23,261 nucleotides of DNA from Candidatus Aenigmatarchaeota archaeon (GCA_016198625.1 JACQIH010000028.1:1-23261), one strand, 5' to 3'; counted from the stretch's first letter, positions 13,684 to 20,394 are shown. Program-made: numbers and translations. The notes: generated by a model not told the origin, from the sequence alone.

Positions 13684-14240
13684 TATAACCCCTCCAGGGT
13701 CTTCTTGACTTCCTCGAAATGCTCCGGGATATTTTCCGGGGCAAGGCCGTTCTTTAGGTAAGCCGAAAATCTCTTCTTGTAATTTTCCGGCTCGCTGCCT
13801 TTCATCTTCCTGGCGTATTCAGCTATATGCAAGCCTTTAATGCGTTCTTCGGGGACCTCGGCGCCGACGGGAACGTCAATCCCCGCGTCCCTCGCGCCCA
13901 GCGCGGCCGCGAGGAGCGACTGCGATACGGACTCCTGGCCGAAATCAATCACGCCGCTTCCGAACCCTTTCTTGGCGGCGGTCTTCCCGAAAAGGAAGCC
14001 CGTGAGGTAAGCGGACGGTATGCTGCCTCCGTGGCCCTTCCATCCGTGCTCCCTGAGGTGCTTCGTCGAGACCTCGACGAACGTCTGGTCGCCGCTCTCG
14101 CTGTACCTGACCAGCTGTATGGAGAAGCCGCTTATCGACTTCCGCACGACTATCCTGTCCTTTCTTCCGAGGAGCAGCCTAAGCCTCCTGCGGTAATTCG
14201 TCTTCAGCTGCGCCCTTCTCTTGTATTGCATCCTCATCAT
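13683..14240 (-). CDS. rpl18: Large-subunit ribosomal protein uL18
   Basis: The protein has the uL18 start region (YKRRAQLKTNYRRRLRLLLGRKDRIVVRKS), the strand region ISGFSIQLVRY, the conserved WKGHGGSIPSAYLTGFLFGKTA and the archaeal C-terminal ARDAGIDVPVG. It binds 5S rRNA and helps dock it on the large subunit. The ATG at 14240 is preferred; GTG 14249 and ATG 14231 are also in frame, and homology begins around 14231. It follows eL19 with a short gap and is coupled to the 44-aa gene by a TAATG overlap. Confidence 0.95.
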   Translation of the reverse strand: MMRMQYKRRAQLKTNYRRRLRLLLGRKDRIVVRKSISGFSIQLVRYSESGDQTFVEVSTKHLREHGWKGHGGSIPSAYLTGFLFGKTAAKKGFGSGVIDFGQESVSQSLLAAALGARDAGIDVPVGAEVPEERIKGLHIAEYARKMKGSEPENYKKRFSAYLKNGLAPENIPEHFEEVKKTLEGL

Positions 14241-14245
14241 GGTCT

Positions 14246-14698
14246 TCACTTCTCTTCGGCCTTCTTCAGCAGGTTGTTCCTTTCCATGTACGTCATGAGG
14301 TGGCCCCTGCTGCGGAAGAAGCCGCTCTTGCTTTTCATGTAAAGCTCGCGGTACGTCCTGTTCTCGATCCTGCGCTGGCTGCGGAACTCCCTGAGCATCT
14401 TCCTAAGCACGCGTATCCGCTTTACCCATTCCTTCTTGCCGCCCGACAGCGAGCCTTTCTTTGACCCGTGGCCCTTCCTCCTTCCCCTGCTTTTCTGCCG
14501 CGCGATCTTGCTTTTCCTCGACCTGCTTACTCCCTTCTTCTGCTCCTTCCTCACGGCCCCGTCCTTCACGAGCCTGCGTATGTCCGCGGCCGTGATAGCT
14601 TCCTCTATGTCGCTGATCCTTTCCGGGTCCAGCCATACGCGCGACGCTCCGCATTTCATCACGCGCGCTGCGATCTTTCTCTGCGTTTCAAGTGACAC
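14246..14698 (-). CDS. rpl19e: Large-subunit ribosomal protein eL19
   Basis: The 150-aa protein is archaeal eL19. It has LETQRKIAARVMKCGASRVWLDPERI at the start, then an Arg/Lys-rich helix with SRSRKSKIARQKSRGRRKGHGSKKG. The remainder has WVKRIRVLRKMLREF and YRELYMKSKSGFFRSRGHL. The start is taken as the GTG at 14698 because GGTGA lies 5 nt before it and the family starts at this point. A GTG at 14707 would add three residues but would lie inside that ribosome binding site. This gene uses a GTG start, unlike most others in the string. It contacts 23S rRNA and forms an intersubunit bridge in archaea and eukaryotes. Confidence 0.95.
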   Translation of the reverse strand: MSLETQRKIAARVMKCGASRVWLDPERISDIEEAITAADIRRLVKDGAVRKEQKKGVSRSRKSKIARQKSRGRRKGHGSKKGSLSGGKKEWVKRIRVLRKMLREFRSQRRIENRTYRELYMKSKSGFFRSRGHLMTYMERNNLLKKAEEK

Positions 14699-14728
14699 AT
14701 CATTCACCAGTTTTTTGGAAAAAGTCTG

Positions 14729-14902
14729 TTACGTCCAGAACTTCACTTCGCTCTCCTGGGGCTCCCTCAGGCTCGATATCGCGAAATCGTTGAAGGCTAT
14801 GTCGCATCTCCTGCAGTGGTATGTCTGCCGCCCCAGCCTGCTGCCGCCGTCGCCGCAAAGCGGGCATTTCCCCTCGCCGAAAATCACGAACATGTTTGTC
14901 AT
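14729..14902 (-). CDS. Small zinc-ribbon protein (57 aa) between eL32 and eL19
   Basis: The reading frame gives a 57-aa protein with two CxxC pairs: CPLC at residues 13-16 and CRRC at 30-33, a zinc ribbon. An aromatic stretch (AFNDFAISSL) and a polar end follow. An ATG at 14905 would add one residue. The frame is too short for an ORF search at the usual length cut-off, and another frame over it is a shadow. It sits 27 nt after eL32 and 30 nt before eL19, in the same direction, so it is probably in the operon. I know no ribosomal protein with this sequence. Zinc ribbons of this size often bind RNA or nucleic-acid machinery. Confidence 0.65.
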   Translation of the reverse strand: MTNMFVIFGEGKCPLCGDGGSRLGRQTYHCRRCDIAFNDFAISSLREPQESEVKFWT

Positions 14903-14929
14903 CATCCATCATGCTGAAAGCTTCTTTTC

Positions 14930-15430
14930 TTACTCGGATTTTCCTTCCTTGTGTTCCTCTTTTCCTGCTTTCTCAGATTTCCGCTCCGGGGGTTCTTCCG
15001 CCTTTTCCTTCTCCTTTTTTGGCTCTTCCGGTTTAGCGTGCTTCTTCGCCTTCCCCTCCTTCCTTTTATTTATTTCTTCCTGCCTTTCCGCCGCGGCCTC
15101 GGCGCTCTTCATGTTCAGTATCTTTATGCCCCGCTGGCGCGCGGCACTGGCTATTAAATATATTTTCCTCTTCCCGAGGGCCGCGGAAATTATGATGGCC
15201 TCGTTTTCGCCGACACCGGCGAGGTCGCGGTCAGACTCCACGACGACGGCCTTGATTACGCCCCTTTCAAGCCCCCGGAACTTCTTCGGCGTCCTGTAGC
15301 CCGCGCCGGGCATCCTGCCCGCGCCTTTCTTGCTTTTCCTGAGCTTGCTTTGCTTGCCCCTCGGCTTCTGCCACCGGCTGCCCGTTTTCTTGTAGCGGAA
15401 ATAATCCTGTGGCTTGAAATCCTTGCTCAT
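14930..15430 (-). CDS. rpl32e: Large-subunit ribosomal protein eL32 with charged tail
   Basis: The 166-aa protein has the eL32 core at about residues 1-108: RYKKTGSRWQKPRGKQSKLR, PGAGYRTPKKFRGL, an IKAVVVES strand and the IIISAALGKRKIYLIASAARQRGIKILN region. A tail of about 55 residues then follows, made almost only of Lys, Glu, Ala and Pro. The tail is absent in most archaeal homologues. A GGTGA ribosome binding site lies just before its ATG, which overlaps the uL6 stop (ATGA). eL32 sits on the large subunit solvent face, so the tail would be exposed. Confidence 0.95.
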   Translation of the reverse strand: MSKDFKPQDYFRYKKTGSRWQKPRGKQSKLRKSKKGAGRMPGAGYRTPKKFRGLERGVIKAVVVESDRDLAGVGENEAIIISAALGKRKIYLIASAARQRGIKILNMKSAEAAAERQEEINKRKEGKAKKHAKPEEPKKEKEKAEEPPERKSEKAGKEEHKEGKSE

Positions 15431-15975
15431 TTGCCATCACCTGCTTCGCGCGATGTTAGGTATATGCCGTCCTGGAAAATCCTGCGGTCGCGCTTCAATA
15501 TCTTGCACGCGCGCTCTATGTTCGCCGCGGTCTGGCCGAGGTCTTCCTTCCACGGACCCGTAAGCACGAGCTCGTCCTTCTCGACTTTCACGTCGGTTTT
15601 CCCGACGATTTTCGCCGTGCGCGCGCCCTTCTCGCCGAGGAAATTCCTTATCTGGAGCTCCCCGTCCTTCGCCGTTATGTTTATCGGGAAATGCGTGTAG
15701 AAAATCCTCATGGTGTATTTGTATCCGCCCGACGCCCCGAGGAACATGTTCTTCAGGTGCGCCTCTATCGTCCCGACCATGGCGCGGTGCTTCCTCGTGT
15801 CCTTGGAGGACCGGACAGTCATCTCCTGCCCGGACTTCTCTATTGAAACGGTTTTGAGGAACTTCGGGTCGCCGAAGTCTTTCTCGATGACGCCCTTCTT
15901 CCCCTTCACCGTTATCCTCTTCCCGTCCGTGATGGCTTCCACGCCTTCGGGCACCGCAATTTTCTTCTCGAGCAT
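15427..15975 (-). CDS. rpl6: Large-subunit ribosomal protein uL6
   Basis: The 182-aa protein is archaeal uL6. It has IAVPEGVEAITDGKRITVKGKKGVIEKDF at the start and the central HRAMVGTIEAHLKNMFLGASGGYKY. The ILKRDRRIFQDGIYLTS motif is at the C-terminus. uL6 lies near the sarcin-ricin loop and the factor-binding site. There is a 96-nt gap after uS8 with no convincing frame; the ATG is preceded by TGATGA. Its stop overlaps the eL32 start. Confidence 0.96.
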   Translation of the reverse strand: MLEKKIAVPEGVEAITDGKRITVKGKKGVIEKDFGDPKFLKTVSIEKSGQEMTVRSSKDTRKHRAMVGTIEAHLKNMFLGASGGYKYTMRIFYTHFPINITAKDGELQIRNFLGEKGARTAKIVGKTDVKVEKDELVLTGPWKEDLGQTAANIERACKILKRDRRIFQDGIYLTSREAGDGK

Positions 15976-16071
15976 ATTTCATCAACTTGGAATGTCCTGG
16001 ACTGGTTTTCTTCTCGTTCCCTCTTGAATCTTGTTCCCCTTTCAGTCTTCCGAATCTCTTTCCCTTTTTAA

Positions 16072-16458
16072 TCAGTAAACGTACCCCATCAGGCGCCCGC
16101 CGAGCCTCTTTTCCCCGGCCTGCTTCTGGTCCATGAGGCCCTTCGACGTCGATATTATCAGCATGCCGAATCCCCTCGCTGGCAGGAACCTCTTCTCCCA
16201 TTTCTCGTATTCGTCCTTCTTCACTGCGAAGCGCGGCCTGATGCCGCGCGACTCGTTTATCTTGCCGACAAGCTTCACTTCAAAAAATCCGGACTTGCCG
16301 TCGTCGATGAAATCAAAGGCGCCTATGTATCCGGCGCCCTGCATGACGGCGAGGACGTTCTTCACGGTCTTCGAGGCGGGGACCACGCAGGTCTTCTTCC
16401 CGTTCTTCTCCGCGTTGTTAAGCGAATACATGACGTCGGTCAGTATGTCGTGTCTCAT
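16072..16458 (-). CDS. rps8: Small-subunit ribosomal protein uS8
   Basis: The 128-aa protein is archaeal uS8. It begins RHDILTDVMYSLNNAEKNGKK and contains YIGAFDFIDDGKSGFFEVKLVG, which is the archaeal insertion. It ends with the conserved GFGMLIISTSKGLMDQKQA. It is a primary 16S rRNA-binding protein. The AGGTGA in the end of the uS14 gene is its ribosome binding site, 6-8 nt before the ATG. Confidence 0.97.
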   Translation of the reverse strand: MRHDILTDVMYSLNNAEKNGKKTCVVPASKTVKNVLAVMQGAGYIGAFDFIDDGKSGFFEVKLVGKINESRGIRPRFAVKKDEYEKWEKRFLPARGFGMLIISTSKGLMDQKQAGEKRLGGRLMGYVY

Positions 16459-16464
16459 TTTTCG

Positions 16465-16623
16465 TCACCTGTACTTCCTGAACCCGAGCTCTGGCGCGAC
16501 CTCGCGGAAGCAGCGCCTGCAGTACATGAGCCCGTATTTCCTTATGATCCCGCGCATGGAGCCGCACCTCACGCATTTCCGCGCGCCTTTGCCGAATTTT
16601 CTCTTCACAGCTTTTCTTCTCAT
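16465..16623 (-). CDS. rps14: Small-subunit ribosomal protein uS14, zinc-binding type
   Basis: The 52-aa protein begins [14 protein letters not shown] and has the zinc-binding pairs CVRC (residues 17-20) and CRRC (35-38), followed by [13 protein letters not shown]. This is the usual short zinc-type uS14 of archaea. The frame was too short to appear in a long-ORF search. It lies between uL5 (6-nt gap upstream) and uS8 (start 6 nt downstream of its stop). It binds the head of the small subunit. Confidence 0.95.
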   Translation of the reverse strand: MRRKAVKRKFGKGARKCVRCGSMRGIIRKYGLMYCRRCFREVAPELGFRKYR

Positions 16624-16629
16624 CTATCT

Positions 16630-17133
16630 CTACTCCACTTTCACTCCGAATTTTTCCTGCATGAACTGCATGGCCTCTTCCCTGGTTATCACGTGGTTCT
16701 TGCCTATCCTCGACCCTGTTTTCCGCTTCTTCACGCGGTAGCCAGGCCTCTCGAGGGTGATGGAAACGTCAAGGCCCATGACGCCCAGCTTCGGGTCGTA
16801 GTCCATGTTAGGTATTTCTATGTACTCCCTGACGCCGAACGAGACGTTGCCCGTGGCGTCGAAGCTTGCCCGCGGCAGGTTCCTTTCCTTGGCTTCCAGA
16901 AGCCGCTGCAGCAGCTGCTCGCTGCCCTTGCGTATCGTCGTTTTCGAGCCGATGGGCCTGTTCTTCGCGACCCCGAAAGTGCTCCTCTTGTGTGTCTTTG
17001 TTATCACGGCCTTCGCGCCGGATATTCTCTCGAGTATCACTTTGGCTGTCTCCGGGTTCAGCTTCGTGCCGCAGCCTATGTTCAGCGTCACTTTCTCCAC
17101 GCGTATTTCGCGCATTTTATTGCTCTTGTTCAT
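16630..17133 (-). CDS. rpl5: Large-subunit ribosomal protein uL5
   Basis: The 167-aa protein is archaeal uL5. It has MREIRVEKVTLNIGCGTKLN, then AVITKTHKRSTFGVAKNRPIGSKTTIR, an FGVREYIEIPNMDYDPKLGVMGLDV core and a Lys/Arg-rich GYRVKKRKTGS. It binds 5S rRNA and contacts the P-site tRNA. The ATG at 17133 gives MNKSNKMREI and overlaps the eS4 end by 17 nt; the ATG at 17115, 1 nt beyond the eS4 stop, is an alternative start. Confidence 0.95.
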   Translation of the reverse strand: MNKSNKMREIRVEKVTLNIGCGTKLNPETAKVILERISGAKAVITKTHKRSTFGVAKNRPIGSKTTIRKGSEQLLQRLLEAKERNLPRASFDATGNVSFGVREYIEIPNMDYDPKLGVMGLDVSITLERPGYRVKKRKTGSRIGKNHVITREEAMQFMQEKFGVKVE

Positions 17134-17827
17134 CCTGACCGCCGTCCAAAGATATTGCGGGCGCTTCCTTCCCCACCACAAACACGTAGCCCTTCGGAAC
17201 AGGAACGTCCTGCCCGTTCAGCGTTACCACGACGATGTTCGGGTGGGAGCTTTTCGTTATGATTATCTTCTTTATCCTGACAAGCGCGCCCATGTTCCTG
17301 CCGCTCATGATTAGGGCCGCCGCGCCTTTCTCGAACCTCAGCACTTCCTTCACTTGCTTGCCGGTTTCCATGACAAGCACGTCGCCCGTCTTGTATTCGT
17401 CCTTGGCCGCAATTATGTTCGTGCCGTCGTGCAGGCTCAGCTGGATTTTTCCCTTGCCCAGATGCCTCTTGTCTTCCACCCTCGCGAGCTTGAAGAGCTC
17501 GCCCTTCTGCACGGGCTTCATGTACAGGCCGTTCTTGCCGGCAAGGACGCGGTAGGCGTCGTCCCCGAGCTCTATCACGTCCATGAACCCGACGGGGAAC
17601 CCGTGGTCCTTCCTTGTTCTGCCGTCGATTTTCACCAGCCCCTTGTTCAGGATCGTCTTCACTTCGCGAAGCGTCTCGGCATGTTTCATCACGTCGCGTA
17701 TGACCACGCCGAGCGGCATCGAGGTTTCGAGCGTGTGCGGCCCGGGCTTCGGCTTTATCACGTATTTCTTCGTCTTGGCTTCTATCGGCCAGTACGCCGG
17801 CGCCGCCAGTCTTTTCAGCTTGCTCAT
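17117..17827 (-). CDS. rps4e: Small-subunit ribosomal protein eS4
   Basis: The 236-aa protein is eS4. It has LKRLAAPAYWPIEAKTKKYVIKPKPGPH at the start and an S4-like RNA-binding region (ILNKGLVKIDGRTRKDHGFPVGFMDVIE). The KOW-like centre with GRNMGALVRIKKI and a C-terminal EAPAISLDGG follow. It lies between uL24 and uL5, the standard archaeal place. A GGTGA ribosome binding site is just before the ATG. It ends with an acidic DGGQDEQEQ tail. Confidence 0.97.
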   Translation of the reverse strand: MSKLKRLAAPAYWPIEAKTKKYVIKPKPGPHTLETSMPLGVVIRDVMKHAETLREVKTILNKGLVKIDGRTRKDHGFPVGFMDVIELGDDAYRVLAGKNGLYMKPVQKGELFKLARVEDKRHLGKGKIQLSLHDGTNIIAAKDEYKTGDVLVMETGKQVKEVLRFEKGAAALIMSGRNMGALVRIKKIIITKSSHPNIVVVTLNGQDVPVPKGYVFVVGKEAPAISLDGGQDEQEQ

Positions 17828-17857
17828 GATTTGTCACCTTTCGTCAAAATGGAATGC

Positions 17858-18316
17858 TCATTTTCTTTCTTCAGGTTTCTGCTCTGCTTTCTCTTTCTTT
17901 GGTGGTTTGGATTCTGCTTTGACTTCTGTTTTTCCTTTCTTCCTTTCCAGTATATTCTTCCTTTCCTTGTCCTCCAGGGCCAGCTTGGTAATCACAACGT
18001 TGCTCGGGTCGATCGGCAGCTGAACTTCCTGGCCCGAGACTTTCTTGCGCTTGACGTTATCGACGTATATCTTCGAGCTGCCCATGTCAACGCGCGTGAC
18101 TTTGCCCTTGGCTCCGCTGCGAGCTCCTGTTATGACAGCAACCTCGTCGTCCTTCCTCACCGGCAGGGCTCTCCTTCCGTACTCCTTGCGCAGCTCCCTG
18201 CTCAGGTGCGCCGCCAGCAGCTTATGCCGCAGGTGCAGGGGGGCGTTGTACCTGTACTTCCTCTGCTTGCGCGGCTGCGAGCTGCTGAGCCACGCCTTCG
18301 AAAATTTCTTTCTCAT
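17858..18316 (-). CDS. rpl24: Large-subunit ribosomal protein uL24 with charged tail
   Basis: The 152-aa protein has the uL24 core (about residues 1-118). It starts FSKAWLSSSQPRKQRKYRYNAPLHLR, has the KOW motif VRKDDEVAVITGARSGAKGKVTRVD, and continues KIYVDNVKRKKVSG. The last about 35 residues (from KKGKTEV on) are only Lys, Glu, Pro and Ala. Its ATG overlaps the stop of the MazG-like gene by 4 nt, and GGTG lies 7 nt upstream. It starts large-subunit assembly by binding 23S rRNA. Confidence 0.96.
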   Translation of the reverse strand: MRKKFSKAWLSSSQPRKQRKYRYNAPLHLRHKLLAAHLSRELRKEYGRRALPVRKDDEVAVITGARSGAKGKVTRVDMGSSKIYVDNVKRKKVSGQEVQLPIDPSNVVITKLALEDKERKNILERKKGKTEVKAESKPPKKEKAEQKPEERK

Positions 18317-18627
18317 AGGTCAACACCGAACCTGTCCCTGAGCTCCGCGACCTTGCTTTGCACGGCGGATTCGATATCCACGCCGTGCAGACCGGCAAGA
18401 TGCGCCAGCAGCATGAATACGTCGGCGAACTCCCCCTCGAGGTTTGCTTTGTTCATTTTCCCGCGATGCGCCCTCTCGGTGTAAATTTCCCTGGCGATTT
18501 CGCCGAATTCCTCGACTATGTGAATCATGGTCGTATCAACGCCGTGCTCGACGTCCCTTTTCGCGTCGATTTTCTGCACGAGATTCACGGACATCTCCTG
18601 GAATTCGGTCATGTTCATGCTCATCAT
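18313..18627 (-). CDS. MazG-like nucleoside triphosphate pyrophosphohydrolase between uL14 and uL24
   Basis: The 104-aa protein is an all-alpha NTP pyrophosphatase of the MazG type. The metal-binding motif is complete: EEFGE (residues 39-43) then, after 22 residues, EFAD (66-69), followed by VFMLLAHLAGLHGVDI. Such enzymes hydrolyse NTPs or dNTPs, including damaged ones, to monophosphate and pyrophosphate; MazG itself also lowers (p)ppGpp in bacteria. The substrate here is unknown. Its stop overlaps the uL24 start by 4 nt (ATGA), so it is translated within the ribosomal operon. ATGs at 18624, 18618 and 18612 are also possible starts. uL14 and uL24 are usually adjacent in archaea, so its position is unusual. 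Confidence 0.85.
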   Translation of the reverse strand: MMSMNMTEFQEMSVNLVQKIDAKRDVEHGVDTTMIHIVEEFGEIAREIYTERAHRGKMNKANLEGEFADVFMLLAHLAGLHGVDIESAVQSKVAELRDRFGVDL

Positions 18628-18638
18628 ACATCGTTCCT

Positions 18639-18681
18639 GTTTTGATGCAACTTTTGGAAAAGTTGCTTTTTGAAAAGTTTC
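18639..18681. repeat. Palindromic repeat copy B, after the uL14 stop
   Basis: GCAACTTTT (18647-18655) pairs perfectly with AAAAGTTGC (18658-18666), and a second AAAAGTT (18673-18679) can compete for the same arm. The flank GTTTTGATG and the AACTTTT arm match copy C (19447) at 16 of 17 positions. It fills the gap between uL14 and the MazG-like gene and begins directly at the uL14 stop. Confidence 0.65.
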
Positions 18682-19083
18682 TCACAACACTATGCTCGAT
18701 ATCTTCCCTATTGTGGAAAAGCGCTCGACGGCTTCCCTGGCGACGACGGTGCGCACCTCGGTTCCCTGCGGGTCGAACGTTTTCGGATTTACGACCACGG
18801 CGGCGTTGTCGGTGAATTTCACCCGCGTGCCGTCGTGGCGCCTGTACTCCTTTTTCTGGCGGACGATTACCGCATATACAAGCGTGCCGACCGTCTTCTC
18901 CTTGCCTCTCTTCACGCTGCATACCACGACGTCGCCTATGCCCGCTGCAGGAAGCCGGCGCAGCTTCCCCTTGTAGCCTTTCACGGCCACAAGCTCGAGC
19001 TCCTTCGAGCCCGTGTTGTCGATGCAGTTGATTCTGGTTTTCAGCTGTATCGACCTGACAACGCCCGAGCTTATGCCCTTCAT
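18682..19083 (-). CDS. rpl14: Large-subunit ribosomal protein uL14
   Basis: The 133-aa protein is archaeal uL14. It has RSIQLKTRINCIDNTGSKELELVAV, GIGDVVVCSVKRGKEKTVGTLVYAVIVRQKKEYRRHDGTRVKFTDNAAVVVN and a final EVRTVVAREAVERF-KISSIV. It binds 23S rRNA at the GTPase-associated subunit interface. The ATG at 19083 is within the ATGA overlap with the uS17 stop, so the two are coupled; a longer frame upstream lies inside uS17. Confidence 0.96.
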   Translation of the reverse strand: MKGISSGVVRSIQLKTRINCIDNTGSKELELVAVKGYKGKLRRLPAAGIGDVVVCSVKRGKEKTVGTLVYAVIVRQKKEYRRHDGTRVKFTDNAAVVVNPKTFDPQGTEVRTVVAREAVERFSTIGKISSIVL

Positions 19084-19430
19084 ACGGCGGCACCTCTTTT
19101 CTCGACGACGACGAAGCGCTTGGATTTCGAGACGGGCCTGCACTCTGCAATGACCACCGTGTCACCTGCTTTCGCCGAGATGCATTCGGGATTGTGAGCC
19201 GCCACGCGCGTCTTCCTTCTCTCGTAGCGCTCGTACTTCCGGATATTGACGTAATAGTTCCACTCCACGATGGCCGTCTTCAGGGCCTTCGCTGCGATGA
19301 CCCTGCCCGTGAAAACGCGGCCGCGGACCTTCAGGCGGCCGTGCCAGGGGCAGCTCTCGCTGGTGCATCCGGCTTCAGGCGGCTTCGCTTCCAGGCCTAT
19401 GTCCTTTATTTTTATTTTTCGTTTCGCCAT
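19080..19430 (-). CDS. rps17: Small-subunit ribosomal protein uS17
   Basis: The 116-aa protein is archaeal uS17. It starts MAKRKIKIKDIGLE and has a PEAGCTSESCPWHGRLKVRGRVFTGRVIAAK region. It continues with AIVEWNYYVNIRKYERYERRKTRVAAHNPECISAKAGDTV and ends RPVSKSKRFVVVEK. The archaeal-type cysteine pair CTSESC may bind metal. The ATG at 19430 is used because the N-terminus of the family lies there; upstream codons run into a repeat. Its stop overlaps the uL14 start. Confidence 0.96.
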   Translation of the reverse strand: MAKRKIKIKDIGLEAKPPEAGCTSESCPWHGRLKVRGRVFTGRVIAAKALKTAIVEWNYYVNIRKYERYERRKTRVAAHNPECISAKAGDTVVIAECRPVSKSKRFVVVEKRGAAV

Positions 19431-19446
19431 ATCATCACTTATTTCC

Positions 19447-19530
19447 GTTTTGATGAAACTTTTCTGAAATCTGCAGAGAAACAAAGTTTCTCTGAGATCC
19501 CGAAGAACTACGTTCTTCGAGGAAGTTTCG
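19447..19530. repeat. Palindromic repeat copy C, three-way-junction-like element after the Rpp29 stop
   Basis: An outer stem GAAACTT/AAGTTTC (19455-19461 with 19523-19529) encloses two perfect hairpins. CAGAGAAAC-AAA-GTTTCTCTG is at 19474-19494, extended by ATCT/AGAT with a bulge. CGAAGAAC-TAC-GTTCTTCG is at 19501-19519. The GTTTTGATG flank matches copy B. The element lies between the Rpp29 stop and the uS17 start. Confidence 0.7.
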
Positions 19531-19806
19531 TTACCACTTCTTGAATTTTTTCTTTATCCTGTCCTCGGGACGCGCGACGATGTAGTCGCCGTCGATGTCG
19601 GCCTTTTCCGCGCCGAGCACGACCCGGAAAACGCTTTTTGGTTTCGCGACGCGCCTGCTTCCGCCGGCGTCCTTTATCACCAGAGTTTTCAGAGTTTCAT
19701 CGACAATCCTGCCCTTTATGCCGACGTTTTGCGGGTTTCCTGCCTTGACAACTTCGCACTCAAGCCCTATCAGCTCGTGCCTCAGTATGTTTTTCGCAGT
19801 CCTCAT
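19531..19806 (-). CDS. rnp1: RNase P protein component Rpp29 (Pop4)
   Basis: The 91-aa protein is the archaeal RNase P subunit Rpp29/Pop4. It has LRHELIGLECEVVKAGNPQNVGIKGRIVDETLKTLVIK, an Sm-like barrel pattern, followed by KSVFRVVL and a final IVARPEDRIKKKFKKW. It helps RNase P RNA cut the 5' leader of precursor tRNAs, working with Rpp21. Its place between aIF1 and uS17 is the usual archaeal one. The ATG at 19806 has GAGGGG about 5 nt upstream. Confidence 0.93.
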   Translation of the reverse strand: MRTAKNILRHELIGLECEVVKAGNPQNVGIKGRIVDETLKTLVIKDAGGSRRVAKPKSVFRVVLGAEKADIDGDYIVARPEDRIKKKFKKW

Positions 19807-19838
19807 AATACCCCTCGCTTCGCAAGTCGTATCCCATA

Positions 19839-20141
19839 TCATCGCACTTCGATGATGTCTCCCGGGAACCCCTCCTTCACGAGTATTTCCTTCGCGCGCT
19901 TGCGGTGGTCGCCCTGCAGCTCGATCTCGTCGTTCTTGTACGTCCCGCCGCACGCGAGCTTCGACTTCAGCGTCTTCAATAGCTGCCGTATGTTTATTTT
20001 CGAGGAGTCTATCCCCTTGATGACGGTCATGTTCTTGCCGAAGCTTTTCTGCACTATCGAGATGGTTATCTTCTGGGTCTCTTTGGCTATAGTCTCGCAT
20101 ATGCACAGCTCCTTCGGCAGTCCGCATTTCGGGCAAATCAT
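19839..20141 (-). CDS. Translation initiation factor aIF1 (SUI1 family) with N-terminal zinc motif
   Basis: The 100-aa protein has a cysteine-rich N-terminus (CPKCGLPKELCIC, residues 3-15) that could hold zinc. The SUI1 core follows: ITISIVQKSFGKNMTVIKGID, LLKTLKSKLACGGTYKNDEIELQGDHRKRAKEIL and GFPGDIIEV. aIF1 binds the small subunit and guards start-codon choice. It lies between uL29 and Rpp29, the standard archaeal order. Its ATG overlaps the uL29 stop (ATGA). Confidence 0.95.
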   Translation of the reverse strand: MICPKCGLPKELCICETIAKETQKITISIVQKSFGKNMTVIKGIDSSKINIRQLLKTLKSKLACGGTYKNDEIELQGDHRKRAKEILVKEGFPGDIIEVR

Positions 20142-20338
20142 TTCTTCTCCGCCCCGCCCAGCGCCGTTTCTATGCGCGCTATGGTTTTTCTCAGCTCGCG
20201 TATTCTTCCCGGGTTCTTGACAGTGCCTATCTCGCTCGCCGCCCGCTCCTTGGAAAGCTCCAGGCGGAGCTCGCGCAGCTTGTCGCCCATCTCTTTCCCG
20301 TTCATCTCGCGTATCTTCTTCATTTTCAGTATTGCCAT
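20138..20338 (-). CDS. rpl29: Large-subunit ribosomal protein uL29
   Basis: The 66-aa protein is uL29. It has IREMNGKEMGDKLRELRLELSKERAASEIGTVKNPGRIRELRKTIARIET, the helical hairpin of the family. It sits by the peptide exit tunnel. The ATG at 20338 is preferred because GGAGTGA lies 8 nt upstream; a GTG at 20350 in frame would overlap that site. Confidence 0.94.
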   Translation of the reverse strand: MAILKMKKIREMNGKEMGDKLRELRLELSKERAASEIGTVKNPGRIRELRKTIARIETALGGAEKK

Positions 20339-20364
20339 ACTCAAAATCACTCCGTGATTTGGTA

Positions 20365-20394
20365 CCTCAGAAACCTTTGGTTTCTGCAGATATC
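20365..20394. repeat. Palindromic repeat copy E, between uS3 and uL29 (inverted orientation)
   Basis: CAGAAACC-TTT-GGTTTCTG at 20368-20386 is a perfect 8-bp stem with triloop. With its flank GCAGATATC it matches the minus-strand core of copy C (CAGAGAAAC-TTT-GTTTCTCTG then GCAGATTTC) except for a 2-bp change in each arm. So the same element appears in the other orientation. A further perfect pair TATCGGAA (20391-20398) and TTCCGATA (20426-20433) flanks the uS3 stop. Confidence 0.65.

Noticed and set aside
14436..15299. Plus-strand frame rich in Phe/Ser/Leu that looks like a membrane protein
   Set aside because: It is the reverse complement of Lys/Glu-rich ribosomal protein genes, which always gives Phe/Leu/Ser-rich hydrophobic shadows.
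15976..16071. A small gene between uS8 and uL6
   Set aside because: The 96-nt gap has no frame with start, ribosome binding site and sensible composition; it may only be a spacer.
17354..18484. Long plus-strand open frame of 376 codons opposite eS4 and uL24
   Set aside because: It is antisense to two certain ribosomal genes, and its His/Arg/Leu-rich product has no domain pattern. High GC makes such shadows common.
18639..18681. Classical intrinsic terminators between ribosomal genes
   Set aside because: On the transcribed minus strand the hairpins are not followed by a T-run, and downstream genes depend on read-through.
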